A stretch of 36,054 nucleotides of DNA from Candidatus Kurthia equi (GTDB lineage: Bacteria; Bacillota; Bacilli; Bacillales_A; Planococcaceae). The stretch covers positions 1 through 36,054 of the forward strand of contig JAGHSJ010000408.1 in assembly GCA_018065935.1 (NCBI GenBank). Reading direction: 5' to 3'. A program made the position numbers and the translations under genes. Under the pieces are notes generated by a model, which ran no database searches, was not told where the DNA came from, and saw only the letters and a program-made list of their open reading frames with translations. Positions 25,968 to 34,552 of this stretch are shown here, one piece after another (the first letter of the stretch is position 1; each line of letters opens with the position of its first letter).

Positions 25968-26408
25968 ATGGAAATTACTTTAATCGAACGCTGTAATAAA
26001 ACTACTGAAGATACAATTGCAACTGAAGCAGCTGCATACTTACAAACACCTGTAAGCACATTAAAAGCAAATCAAGAAGAATTCATTTATATGGAGTCTC
26101 CTGCTTATGAAGAGAAAAAAATGGATGCCGTTGTTTTTGAATTCGATGAAATGTTTGAGGTGTATACCGCTTTATTCGGTCTAAGACTTCAAAAAAAATA
26201 TGCTGAAGCAATTAAAGGCTATTTTAAAAACAACTTAAAATCGATGCTCGGTTCATCATCTGCTAGCTTTGCAGGCGACGAAGGAATCTGGGAAATCAAC
26301 ATTGCATTAAGTGCAATGGAAGGATTTACTGGGGAAGAAAACTTTGAACAAGCAAATACGATTCTTTTAAACTTCGTAGAAAAAATGCTTTCAGAAATCG
26401 TTCAATAA
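25968..26408 (+). CDS. Hypothetical protein, 146 residues
   Basis: I do not recognise this protein. It is soluble and acidic, with no signal peptide, membrane helix or obvious catalytic motif, and is predicted mostly helical in its C-terminal half (IKGYFKNNLKSML, then EQANTILLNFVEKML). A short conserved-looking block is SSASFAGDEGIWEINIALSAMEG. The start has a strong CGGAGGT ribosome binding site. It is monocistronic between its own promoter and a complex terminator. Confidence 0.75.
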   Translation: MEITLIERCNKTTEDTIATEAAAYLQTPVSTLKANQEEFIYMESPAYEEKKMDAVVFEFDEMFEVYTALFGLRLQKKYAEAIKGYFKNNLKSMLGSSSASFAGDEGIWEINIALSAMEGFTGEENFEQANTILLNFVEKMLSEIVQ

Positions 26409-26433
26409 CTTCACATATGAGGAAGTTGGGATC

Positions 26434-26505
26434 AACACCTGTCTTTTTTGAGTTCAAGAAAGACAGGTGTTGCATTTTTAGATGCGACACCTGTCTTTCT
26501 TCTTC
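26434..26505. terminator. Composite terminator with three copies of one arm
   Basis: An ACACCTGTCTTT arm at 26434-26446, its complement at 26459-26471, and a second ACACCTGTCTTT arm at about 26486-26498 can form two mutually exclusive hairpins. The second (26458-26475 with 26482-26499) has about 18 pairs and a pyrimidine-rich tail. It lies between convergent genes and should work in both directions. Confidence 0.7.
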
Positions 26506-26546
26506 TCGGATTATTTCATGTAAATCACACGGTTGTCCAAGTAATT

Positions 26547-27224
26547 TTATTTTTCTTTTGTTAATACGCCATCATCCATGCGATATACAGCGTCACAGTA
26601 AGTAAGCATGCGTTCATCATGTGTGACCATGATAGCCGCTTTGTTACGTTGTTTCACTTCATTTGATAGAAGTTTTACAACTTCAACAGCGCGTTTTGAA
26701 TCTAAACTTGCTGTTGGTTCATCGGCTAAGATTACATCCGCATTATTCATAAATGCACGTGCAATTGCAACACGTTGACGTTCCCCACCAGATAATTCAT
26801 TTGGCATTTTTTTAAGTTTTTTCTCTAAACCTAAATCAGCTAATAATTTTTCTGCGAATTTTTTATCTTCTGGAGTTGCTTTACCAGCCATTTTTTTAAT
26901 GATGACTAATTGGTCTAATACATTTAAATAAGGAATTAGATTTGACGTTTGTAAAATAAAACCTAATTGTTTTAAACGGAATTTAGCTAATTCTTTCTCA
27001 TTTAACTGGCCAATTGCTTGTTCATTAATAACAACTTCGCCTTCAGTTGGTTTTAATAATGCACCTGCGATAGATAATAATGTACTTTTACCTGAACCTG
27101 ATGGCCCGATAATCGCGACTAATTCTCCTGCATTTACTTGTAAATCTGTTGATTTAACAGCTTGTACAAGGTTTACACCTTCACCATAACTTTTCTTGAC
27201 GTTTTTTAAAGTAAGTAATGCCAT
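26547..27224 (-). CDS. ABC transporter ATPase, HrtA/MacB type
   Basis: A 225-residue ATP-binding subunit with Walker A GPSGSGKST (about 40-48), Q-loop FILQTSNLIPYL, signature LSGGERQR, Walker B VILADEPTA and the switch MVTHDE. It belongs to the type VII (MacB/LolD/FtsE-like) group that energises mechanotransmission permeases. Its ATG overlaps the permease stop (TAATG), so they are coupled. With a permease resembling HrtB and a TetR gene upstream, a heme-efflux role is the leading guess; antimicrobial peptide or lipid export is the alternative. Confidence 0.9.
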   Translation of the reverse strand: MALLTLKNVKKSYGEGVNLVQAVKSTDLQVNAGELVAIIGPSGSGKSTLLSIAGALLKPTEGEVVINEQAIGQLNEKELAKFRLKQLGFILQTSNLIPYLNVLDQLVIIKKMAGKATPEDKKFAEKLLADLGLEKKLKKMPNELSGGERQRVAIARAFMNNADVILADEPTASLDSKRAVEVVKLLSNEVKQRNKAAIMVTHDERMLTYCDAVYRMDDGVLTKEK

Positions 27225-28345
27225 TATTCAACCCTCCCTAAAGCTGTAAGCGGATCGATTTTCACGATTTGACGTACTGAAATAATTGAGCTCAATAGCG
27301 CGATAACTAATAATACGACGGCATAAATAACAACCATTGTTGTATCTAAGTTAAAAGGCATACCTTCTGGTAACGCTAAAGCTGTTAGGTATGTTAATAC
27401 AACACCTAGCCCAATACCAATAACTGAAAGAATAAATACTTGAGAAACAATTGAACGAGCGATAAAGCCATTGCTTGCTCCGATTGCTTTCATCACACCA
27501 AATTGTTGTGTTTTTTGCATTGTAATTACATAGAAGAATACAGCAATAATAAATGCTGAAATAACGACTAGGAATGCAAGCATCATCATGATTGTACCAT
27601 TCTCTTCAACATATCCTGGCATACCATTAATTGCTTCACTTTTCGTAGCTACATGAATGTCAGCTACCGCTTTTTCAACTTTTTCTGCATCCACATTATC
27701 ACCTTTAATGAAGAATGCTTGTACAGGGTTGTTTACTTCATTATCTGAACCTGGAGCTGCATATTGATAATCTCTCCAAGTATCTAAATTCATAAATACA
27801 ACTGGTAAATGGTTATATGTTTCATTGTTTACGAAACCAACAATTTTTAATTTCATTGTAGAGTTTGAAACGATTAACTGATCGCCTAATTTATATCCTT
27901 CATCTTTTAACGTATCGTTTACAACTACGCCAAATTCATCCGATTTTTGGATTTTCTTACCTTCAGTTAATTTAGGGAATACATAAGCATCCTCATTTAA
28001 ACCAATAAAAGCAGTATCTACTTTTTCATTGGCATCTTTTGTTTTCGTTTTTGCTACCGATGCCATAGAAGCACCAAAAGCAGCGATTTTATCCAAGCCT
28101 TTTTGTTTCTCTAAATCTGTTTGTAAATCTTCTGATAGAAGTGATTTACTAAATGTAGCACCTGCTGTTTCTTCATAAACAACATGCTCTGCATCAATAT
28201 TCTTGATTGTTGCTGCACTTAATGTTGATAGACCATTACCAAGACCGGCTAAAATGAATACAAGCCATGCGATTAAAATAATAATCATGCTCATCATCAT
28301 GTAACGGAACTTAGAATGTGTCAGTTCTTTCCACGCTAAAAACAT
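27224..28345 (-). CDS. ABC transporter permease, HrtB/MacB type
   Basis: A 373-residue FtsX-fold permease: one N-terminal membrane helix (about 15-40), an extracytoplasmic domain of about 200 residues, then three helices near the C-terminus (around 257-279, 305-328 and 337-360) with FFYVITMQKTQQFGVMKAIG between the second and third, the motif shared with HrtB. It ends in VKIDPLTALG. The ATG at 28345 is chosen because GAGGAGG is placed right before it; a TTG five codons upstream is part of that ribosome binding site. It is first gene of the exporter operon, directly behind a palindromic operator. Confidence 0.87.
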   Translation of the reverse strand: MFLAWKELTHSKFRYMMMSMIIILIAWLVFILAGLGNGLSTLSAATIKNIDAEHVVYEETAGATFSKSLLSEDLQTDLEKQKGLDKIAAFGASMASVAKTKTKDANEKVDTAFIGLNEDAYVFPKLTEGKKIQKSDEFGVVVNDTLKDEGYKLGDQLIVSNSTMKLKIVGFVNNETYNHLPVVFMNLDTWRDYQYAAPGSDNEVNNPVQAFFIKGDNVDAEKVEKAVADIHVATKSEAINGMPGYVEENGTIMMMLAFLVVISAFIIAVFFYVITMQKTQQFGVMKAIGASNGFIARSIVSQVFILSVIGIGLGVVLTYLTALALPEGMPFNLDTTMVVIYAVVLLVIALLSSIISVRQIVKIDPLTALGRVE

Positions 28346-28377
28346 ATTTTTCCTCCTCAAAACTTTTTATCTCTATT

Positions 28378-28407
28378 AGTATACACTCATAAGTTACACT
28401 TGTGTAA
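28378..28407 (-). promoter_or_regulatory. Promoter of the HrtAB-like exporter operon
   Basis: On the minus strand TTACAC (28407-28402) and TATACT (28383-28378) are 18 bp apart. The -35 lies inside the palindromic operator. Confidence 0.55.
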
Positions 28408-28412
28408 CTTAT
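28389..28412. promoter_or_regulatory. Perfect palindromic operator, probably for the adjacent TetR protein
   Basis: ATAAGTTACAC and GTGTAACTTAT form an exact 11-bp inverted repeat with a 2-bp centre. It overlaps the exporter -35 element and lies between the TetR gene and the permease gene, the expected place for a TetR operator. Confidence 0.75.
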
Positions 28413-28451
28413 TTTCAAAAAAAATAAAAGGAAGTATTTTTCACCTTCCTA

Positions 28452-29030
28452 TTACTCAATATTTTTACCTATCAAACCGTATAAAATAAACTCTTTCATT
28501 TCTTGAATCAAATTTTCGGGAGTTAAGCGTTCAAAATTCGGCACATCTATCGTTTGAAAAATAAAGCCTAATAACATATTGGCTGACCGATGTTGCGCTA
28601 TTTTTCCTTCGGATTTGCCTTGATCAATAACTTTCACTAGAGGGGCATAAAGATCTCTATGCATTCCACCTAATTTTTGTTTTTGCTGTATAACATGCTC
28701 TGTAGTAGAAGGTATGGTTGTTGCAAGTCCCAGTGCTTGGTGTACATCTTTCATGGAATACATTTTATTTAGCAAGTCATCTAATTGATGTTCAAAGTCC
28801 TTATTTGCATCAATTGATTGCAATAACGCTATACTGAATTCCATTTCATATACCATATAATCAATCATTAAATCTTCTTTATTATGAAATTGCTTATAAA
28901 TAGCCGCACGCGATATGTCCAAACGTTCAGCTAATAAACTAAATGTAAACCCCGTATATCCAACTTCTAGTACGAGTTCCCGAGTTGCATCCCAAAGTTC
29001 TTCTCTAGAGAATTTTTTTTCTCTCCCCAC
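28452..29030 (-). CDS. TetR-family transcriptional regulator
   Basis: A 192-residue repressor with an N-terminal TetR helix-turn-helix (about residues 8-55, with YTGFTFSLLAERLDISRAAIYKQFHNKEDL) and a helical ligand-binding domain. It begins at a GTG (29028-29030) after AGGAGG; an ATG eight bases upstream is in another frame. It is 106 bp upstream of the exporter permease on the same strand, with the palindrome in the gap. By analogy with HrtR of lactococci it may sense heme, but the ligand is inferred only from the exporter type. Confidence 0.87.
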   Translation of the reverse strand: MGREKKFSREELWDATRELVLEVGYTGFTFSLLAERLDISRAAIYKQFHNKEDLMIDYMVYEMEFSIALLQSIDANKDFEHQLDDLLNKMYSMKDVHQALGLATTIPSTTEHVIQQKQKLGGMHRDLYAPLVKVIDQGKSEGKIAQHRSANMLLGFIFQTIDVPNFERLTPENLIQEMKEFILYGLIGKNIE

Positions 29031-29090
29031 TGCATCTCGACCTCCTAAAAGTTTTATTCATTCACGTATTGTACCACAAATTTCCTAGAC

Positions 29091-29160
29091 AAGAAAAAGT
29101 CATTTTCCACATAAATTCAGCCCAATTACCGGAGTTGAAATTTCTCATGTAGAAAATGAC
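29091..29160 (-). terminator. Terminator downstream of hom
   Basis: A 14-bp stem with one mismatch (29099-29112 with 29147-29160) and a long loop, followed on the minus strand by TTTTTCTT. It lies 22 bp past the hom stop and just before the TetR promoter. Confidence 0.75.
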
Positions 29161-29182
29161 GCATGTTCATTATTTTATTTTT

Positions 29183-30166
29183 TTAAATTGTCACAAGTGC
29201 TGGCTTTTTTACAAGCATATCTGCATAATCTTCCACCATGACAGAAGCGGTTGGATACATACCTGCTCCAGGACCAACAAGTGTTAATTTGCCAATATAA
29301 TTCGTGTCTAATGAGACTGCATTATCAACACCATCAATTGAATAAAGTGGATGTGTCGCATCAACTAATTGTGGCCCAATCTTCGCAAAAATATATCCAT
29401 CTTCATCCAAGCCAACTTCAGCAATATGACGATATCTTTGCCCTTTTGCATCAGCCTCTTGTACCTGCTGTAATGTTATCGCTGAAATACCAACTACTTC
29501 TACATCATCCCAATTTGGCTGTTGACCAAATGCTAAATTACTTAAAATCATCAGTTTCTTGAAGGCATCTTGACCAGATACATCATTATACGGGTCTGCT
29601 TCTGCGTAGCCTAGTTGTTGTGCATTTTTCAAAGCAGTTTCAAATGAAATACCTTCTGTACGCATTTGAGTTAAAATATAATTTGATGTACCATTCAAAA
29701 TTCCTTGTACATGATTTACATCGTTTACACGTAAAATATTTTCCATTGTTTTAATAACTGGTACACCACCAGCAGTGGTTGCTTCATAGCCAACTTGTAC
29801 ACCATATTTTTGTGCTTTTTCCTGCAATACTTGACCGAATTTAGCAAACATCACTTTATTAGCAGTTACGACATTCACATGATGCTCAATCGCTTTGTCT
29901 AAATAACCATAAGCAGGCTCTTCCCCTACAATCGCTTCAAAAACTACATCTAAATTAGGCACAGCTAAAACCTCATCTATGCTCTCTGTTAATAAAGTAT
30001 TAGCAATTCCTACTCGTTGCTTCGTCGCATCTCTGACAAGAATTTTCGCTACATCTAAGTCGATGCCTAATTGTGTTTTAAATTGCTCACGCTTTTCTTG
30101 AAGAATATTAAAGATACCTTCACCTACTGTACCAAAACCCAAGATTGCTACCTTCACTGATGTCAT
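29183..30166 (-). CDS. hom: Homoserine dehydrogenase, short form without ACT domain
   Basis: NAD(P)-dependent reduction of aspartate semialdehyde to homoserine. The 327-residue protein has the Rossmann motif GFGTVGEG (about 9-16), VVTANK, AGGVPVI, the family signature GTSNYILTQM and the catalytic block GYAEADPYNDVSGQDAFKK. It ends about where the catalytic domain does in B. subtilis Hom (433 residues), so the C-terminal regulatory ACT domain is absent. The start at 30166 (MTSVKVA) follows GGAGGCGAG; the frame is open 18 codons upstream without a ribosome binding site. It lies downstream of metY on the same strand but has its own promoter, supporting a role in methionine supply. Confidence 0.9.
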   Translation of the reverse strand: MTSVKVAILGFGTVGEGIFNILQEKREQFKTQLGIDLDVAKILVRDATKQRVGIANTLLTESIDEVLAVPNLDVVFEAIVGEEPAYGYLDKAIEHHVNVVTANKVMFAKFGQVLQEKAQKYGVQVGYEATTAGGVPVIKTMENILRVNDVNHVQGILNGTSNYILTQMRTEGISFETALKNAQQLGYAEADPYNDVSGQDAFKKLMILSNLAFGQQPNWDDVEVVGISAITLQQVQEADAKGQRYRHIAEVGLDEDGYIFAKIGPQLVDATHPLYSIDGVDNAVSLDTNYIGKLTLVGPGAGMYPTASVMVEDYADMLVKKPALVTI

Positions 30167-30230
30167 GCTACTCGCCTCCATTACTAAAAAGTATTCTTTT
30201 TCTAACGTCCATAAAAACAACTTAATGAAA

Positions 30231-30259
30231 ATTCTAGCCTATTCACGAACATTTTTCAA
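30231..30259 (-). promoter_or_regulatory. Sigma-A promoter for hom
   Basis: On the minus strand TTGAAA (30259-30254) and TAGAAT (30236-30231), spacer exactly 17 bp, 64 bp before the ATG. Confidence 0.65.
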
Positions 30260-30314
30260 GAAAAATCTCCCTATAAAGGACAAATGTTTTTCTCAAGAGG
30301 TCAAATCGTGGACA

Positions 30315-30349
30315 AAATAATACCCCAAGACTTGAGGATGACGTCTTGG
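30315..30349 (-). terminator. Probable terminator after metY
   Basis: CCAAGAC (30325-30331) pairs with GTCTTGG (30343-30349); on the minus strand it is followed by a weak T-rich stretch. It lies 10 bp past the metY stop. Some read-through into hom is possible. Confidence 0.55.
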
Positions 30350-30358
30350 AGCATTTAT

Positions 30359-31651
30359 TTATTTCGCCGTTTCTACTGCAACTTTAGCAAAAGCATTTTC
30401 AAGCGCTGCAATTAAATCATCTGCATTTTCCAAGCCAATGGATAGGCGTACAAGCTCTTCTGGCACACCTGATTGAATTAATTCCTCCTCATTCAACTGC
30501 TGATGTGTTGTTGATGCTGGATGAATAATTAATGAACGTGCATCCCCTACATTAGCTACATGAGAAAATAATTCAATTTCATCAATGAATTGACGGCCTA
30601 CATCGCGTCCACCTTTAATGCCAAATGTTAGAACTGAGCCCGTTCCCTTTGGTAAATATTTTTTCGCAAGTTCTGCAAATTCGCTATCTTCAAATCCATT
30701 GTAGCGAACCCATTCTACTGATTCATGGTTGCGTAAATAGTTGGCTACTTTTTCAGCATTTTCATTATGACGTTGAATACGCAATGGCAGTGTTTCTAAA
30801 CCTTGCAAAAAGTTAAATGCGGCATCTGGGCTTAATGTTGGTCCAAAATCTCGCAATAACTGCACGCGTAAACGTGTCGCAAAAGCTGCACCTGCTGCAT
30901 CAATACCATAACGAATCCCGTGGTATGAAGCATCTGGTTCTGTATAATCTGGGAATTTACCACGCGTCCAATCAAATTTACCACTATCTACTGCAACCCC
31001 ACCAATTGTCGTCCCATGGCCCCCAATCCACTTCGTTGCAGAATGAATAACAATGTCTGCACCAAATTCAATCGGATTACTAAGTACTGGTGAAGCAAAT
31101 GTATTATCTATAATCAAAGGAATCTCATGCTTATGTGCGATTTCTGCTAGCTTTTCAATATCAATAATGGATAAGCTTGGATTACCAATCGTTTCTGCAT
31201 AAATGGCCTTTGTATTTTCTTGAATAGCCTTTTCAAACGCTTCTGGATGACGCTCATCAACAAAAGTCGCCGTAATTCCATAGCGTGGAAGTGTATTCGC
31301 AAATAAATTATATGTTCCACCATATAAACTAGAAGCTGCTACGATATGATCACCAGCACGTGCAATATTTAAAATTGAGAAAGAAATAGCGGCCATACCT
31401 GAAGATAACGCAACTGCTGCTGCGCCTCCTTCTAAAAGTGCAACGCGTTTTTCAAACACATCTACCGTTGGATTCATAATACGCGAATAAATATTACCTG
31501 GTTCTTCTAGTGCAAATAATTTACGAGCATGTTCTGAGTCATTAAATTGATAGGCAGTTGTACGATAAATAGGAACAGCAATTGCTCCCGTTATTGAATC
31601 TGGTGCTTGTCCTCCATGTACGGCTAAAGTTTCTTTTTTGAATTCTGTCAT
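30359..31651 (-). CDS. metY: O-acetylhomoserine sulfhydrylase
   Basis: PLP-dependent Cys/Met-metabolism enzyme of 430 residues that makes homocysteine from O-acetylhomoserine and sulfide. The N-terminal LAVHGGQAPDSITGA and the PLP lysine K207 in IHSATKWIGGHGT are typical of the MetY branch, as is a length well above that of MetB/MetC proteins (about 380). The ATG follows TAGGAGG. It is controlled by the SAM-I riboswitch directly upstream, which confirms the methionine role. Confidence 0.93.
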   Translation of the reverse strand: MTEFKKETLAVHGGQAPDSITGAIAVPIYRTTAYQFNDSEHARKLFALEEPGNIYSRIMNPTVDVFEKRVALLEGGAAAVALSSGMAAISFSILNIARAGDHIVAASSLYGGTYNLFANTLPRYGITATFVDERHPEAFEKAIQENTKAIYAETIGNPSLSIIDIEKLAEIAHKHEIPLIIDNTFASPVLSNPIEFGADIVIHSATKWIGGHGTTIGGVAVDSGKFDWTRGKFPDYTEPDASYHGIRYGIDAAGAAFATRLRVQLLRDFGPTLSPDAAFNFLQGLETLPLRIQRHNENAEKVANYLRNHESVEWVRYNGFEDSEFAELAKKYLPKGTGSVLTFGIKGGRDVGRQFIDEIELFSHVANVGDARSLIIHPASTTHQQLNEEELIQSGVPEELVRLSIGLENADDLIAALENAFAKVAVETAK

Positions 31652-31707
31652 TTTAAATTCCTCCTAGTTTTTTTGTGGGTTGATGGATTAATATTTTAGG
31701 AGAAGGG

Positions 31708-31893
31708 GCAAAATAAAAACCCTTCTTCTTTGGTAAGAAGAGGGTTGTATAAGTATAGTCCTCCCCTTATCTGTCGAAATTGTTACATTCCGTAGGATTT
31801 AGCACCATTGTTTTACTTTAGGTTTATAATTAAAGTATAGAAAACTGGTTGCCGGGCATCGTAGGGCCTATCCCTCCGCCACTCTTGATAAAG
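31708..31893 (-). promoter_or_regulatory. SAM-I (S-box) riboswitch for metY
   Basis: Reading the minus strand from about 31893, the leader has the S-box core: TTATCAAGAG, then GGCGGAGGGA, GGCCC, GATGCCCGGCAACC, in canonical order and spacing (31847-31893). Further down an intrinsic terminator (31718-31730 with 31735-31746, then a U-rich tail to 31710) ends 57 bp before the metY ATG. SAM binding should favour the terminator and shut off metY when methionine is plentiful. Confidence 0.93.
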
Positions 31894-32041
31894 GTAATTT
31901 ATTAAGTTGTCTAATCTTGTTTTGTTCCATCAATTGTTACTCAGTATACAGCTTCGTCCATTACCCGTCAATAGTTTTCTGAAAATTAAAAACATTATAC
32001 TACTAGTATTTTGGATTCCTAATAGAAAGAAGACGATTACA

Positions 32042-33532
32042 ATGACAAATTCTGTAGAAGCTGCCACAAAAAAAAAGATTCCATGGAAACTGATTGCTGT
32101 CATTTTGGCTTTTGTGGTTTTACTCATCATCACATTTCTTCCGAATAACGGCTCCGTTCCAATAGTTGGTCAACGTGCTTTAGCTATATTAGCTTTCGCT
32201 GTTATTTTATGGGTCACTGAGGCTGTTTCGTATCCCATTAGTGCGGCTATGATTGTCGGTATAACCGCTATTTCTCTCGGTTTGTCTCCTATGATTGATG
32301 ATCCCTCCACTACATATGGTACAAGTAGTGCTTTAACAATGGCTCTAGGTGGATTCGCCAATTCAGCCGTTGCTTTAGTTGCTGCAGCGCTCTTTTTAGC
32401 CGCTGCCATGCAAGCGACTAATCTACATAAAAGACTCGCACTCTGGGTTTTATCTCTAGTAGGAACAAAGACAAAAAGTATCGTACTTGGTTCCATCTTA
32501 GTATCGATTATTCTTGCCTTCTTTGTTCCTAGTGCAACTGCGCGTGCAGGTGCTGTAGTGCCGATTCTACTAGGTATGGTCGCTGCATTTGGACTACCTA
32601 AAAACAGTCGATTAGGTGCATTATTGGTTATTACAGCTGTACAGGCCGTGTCTATTTGGAATGTAGGGATTAAAACTGCAGCCGCACAAAACATGGTCGC
32701 TTTAGGGTTTATCCAAAAACAATTTGGAACAGATGTTGCTTGGCTTGATTGGTTCGTTTATGCAGCACCTTTTTCCATCATTATGTCTATCCTCTTATTT
32801 TTTATTATGATCAATTTAATTAAACCTGAAACAGATAAAATTGAAGGAGGAAAAGAAGTCATTAAACAGCAACTAAGTGAGCTTGGAAAATTAAAATCTT
32901 CTGAGGTTCGTTTAATCGTTATTTCGATTTTACTGCTGTTATTTTGGGCAACTGAAGGTATCTTACACCCATTTGATACATCTACAGTAACCATCGTCGC
33001 TATTGCGATTTTATTAGCACCTAAAATCGGTGTTTTCACCTCTTGGAAACAAGCAGAAACCGTTATTCCCTGGGGCACAATTATTGTCTTTGCTGTAGGG
33101 ATTTCACTTGGTACCGTCTTGTTGGAAACTCAAGGAGCACAATGGTTGTCTAAAACTATATTCGGTAGTCTTGGCTTAGAAAATATGCCGTTATTGGCTA
33201 CCATCGCATTAGTATCTCTTTTCAATATTATCATCCATTTAGGATTTGCTAGTGCGACTAGCTTATCTAGTGCTTTGATTCCTATTTTCATCGCACTCGC
33301 TGCGACATTGAATCTTGGGGACAATCAAATTGGGTTTGTTCTCATTCAACAATTTGTCATAAGCTTCGGTTTCCTATTACCAATCAGTGCACCACAAAAT
33401 ATGTTGGCATATGGTACAGAATCCTTCACAGTAAAAGATTTCTTGAAATCTGGGATTCCACTTACAATAGCCGCCTATCTATTAGTTCTTTTAATGAGTG
33501 CAACTTATTGGAAATGGATTGGCTTAATCTAA
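32042..33532 (+). CDS. DASS/SLC13-family anion transporter
   Basis: A 496-residue integral membrane protein with about 11-13 hydrophobic helices. Its two related re-entrant motifs are visible: VPSATARAGAVVPIL and LGFASATSLSSALIPIF, matching the paired SNT-type motifs of the divalent anion:Na+ symporters (di/tricarboxylate carriers). The chosen ATG gives a polar, lysine-containing N-terminus (MTNSVEAATKKK) ahead of the first helix; AAAGAAGA upstream is a weak ribosome binding site. The frame is open to 31907 but that part overlaps the riboswitch region and has no ribosome binding site. The substrate could be malate, succinate, citrate or sulfate. Confidence 0.85.
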   Translation: MTNSVEAATKKKIPWKLIAVILAFVVLLIITFLPNNGSVPIVGQRALAILAFAVILWVTEAVSYPISAAMIVGITAISLGLSPMIDDPSTTYGTSSALTMALGGFANSAVALVAAALFLAAAMQATNLHKRLALWVLSLVGTKTKSIVLGSILVSIILAFFVPSATARAGAVVPILLGMVAAFGLPKNSRLGALLVITAVQAVSIWNVGIKTAAAQNMVALGFIQKQFGTDVAWLDWFVYAAPFSIIMSILLFFIMINLIKPETDKIEGGKEVIKQQLSELGKLKSSEVRLIVISILLLLFWATEGILHPFDTSTVTIVAIAILLAPKIGVFTSWKQAETVIPWGTIIVFAVGISLGTVLLETQGAQWLSKTIFGSLGLENMPLLATIALVSLFNIIIHLGFASATSLSSALIPIFIALAATLNLGDNQIGFVLIQQFVISFGFLLPISAPQNMLAYGTESFTVKDFLKSGIPLTIAAYLLVLLMSATYWKWIGLI

Positions 33533-33551
33533 GGAGCGAAAAATTTTTCTT

Positions 33552-33584
33552 AGACGGAGTGCCTACAAAAGCATTCCGTCTTTT
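33552..33584 (+). terminator. Terminator of the SLC13 transporter gene
   Basis: AGACGGAGTGC (33552-33562) pairs with GCATTCCGTCT (33571-33581) around a CTACAAAA loop, then a T-run. Confidence 0.85.
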
Positions 33585-33723
33585 ATATGATTTGAAAACT
33601 TCATTCCATTTATATAGAAGAATTCTTATTATTTAAGAGTCTGTTAATCGCTATACATCTAGTAAGTTTTTCGGCTATAGTAGAAAATGGATCAAGATAT
33701 TATTTAAAGAGGAGTGGACTTCA

Positions 33724-34461
33724 TTGAATCAAGTGAAAGAATTATTACGTAATCATACATCTGTACGCAAATACACAGGTGAAGAAATTCCAAAAGAAGT
33801 TGTTTATGATTTAGTACAAACAGCTCAAATGGCAGCAACCTCTCATTTTGTTCAAGCCTATAGCGTTATTTATGTAACAGATCCTGAGAAAAAAGCCAAA
33901 CTTGGTGAGCTTTCAAAAAATGATTTTCAATTTAAAACAGCAGGTGCTTCATTTCTTTTCTGCGTAGATTTTAAACGTTTACAAATCGCTGCACAAAAAA
34001 ATAATAGTGATATTGTGGCTGACTCCGCTGAAAATTTATTAGTTGGTGTGGCTGATGTCAGCTTATTTGCTCAAAACTTTGTTATCGCTGCAGAAGCTGA
34101 AGGATATGGCATTTGTTATATTGGTGGCGCACGTAATAATCCACAAGAGATTAGCGAACTATTTAACTTACCTGAATATGTATTCCCGATGTTCGCAATG
34201 ACCATTGGTACACCTACAAAAATAAATGATACGAAACCTCGTTTACCAGTGGAGGCAATCATTCACGAAAACGGCTATGACCTTGAAAAATACGATACAC
34301 TTTTAGCTGAATACGATGAAACATTGGGTGAATATTATTTAAACCGCAATGCCAATCAAAAAGTATCTTCTTGGACTAAACAAATGGCTGACTATTTAGT
34401 TGAACAAAAACGCCCATTCATCAAAGACTTTTTAGTAACGAAGGGCTTTACTTGGAAATAA
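33724..34461 (+). CDS. NADPH-dependent flavin oxidoreductase, NfrA/nitroreductase family
   Basis: FMN-dependent nitroreductase-fold enzyme of 245 residues close to B. subtilis NfrA1. Signature parts are the N-terminal HTSVRKYTGEEI, the MAATSHFVQAYS flavin-binding block, and GICYIGGARNNPQEI in the middle; the C-terminal FIKDFLVTKGFTWK is also typical. It would reduce FMN, nitroaromatics or quinones with NADPH, often as a stress-induced detoxification activity. The start is a TTG (33724-33726), placed after AGAGGAG; no ATG fits. It is monocistronic. Confidence 0.9.
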   Translation: MNQVKELLRNHTSVRKYTGEEIPKEVVYDLVQTAQMAATSHFVQAYSVIYVTDPEKKAKLGELSKNDFQFKTAGASFLFCVDFKRLQIAAQKNNSDIVADSAENLLVGVADVSLFAQNFVIAAEAEGYGICYIGGARNNPQEISELFNLPEYVFPMFAMTIGTPTKINDTKPRLPVEAIIHENGYDLEKYDTLLAEYDETLGEYYLNRNANQKVSSWTKQMADYLVEQKRPFIKDFLVTKGFTWK

Positions 34462-34477
34462 ACTAACTTATTCTTTT

Positions 34478-34540
34478 TAAAAAAACATCTCTAAAAGAAA
34501 AGGCGTATCCTATCCTTCTTTTCCATAGAGATGTTTTTTG
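34478..34540. terminator. Bidirectional terminator
   Basis: AAAAAACATCTCT (34480-34492) pairs with AGAGATGTTTTTT (34527-34539), continued inward by AAAAGAAAAGG with CCTTCTTTT. It separates the convergent nitroreductase and pxpC genes. Confidence 0.85.
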
Positions 34541-34552
34541 TTACGATTCATT

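Noticed and set aside
31907-32041. 45-codon N-terminal extension of the SLC13 transporter
   Set aside because: No ribosome binding site, begins next to the S-box region, and the ATG at 32042 gives a normal N-terminus.
32170-32694. 174-codon minus-strand frame inside the SLC13 transporter gene
   Set aside because: Antisense shadow of a membrane protein gene with no ribosome binding site or recognisable domain.
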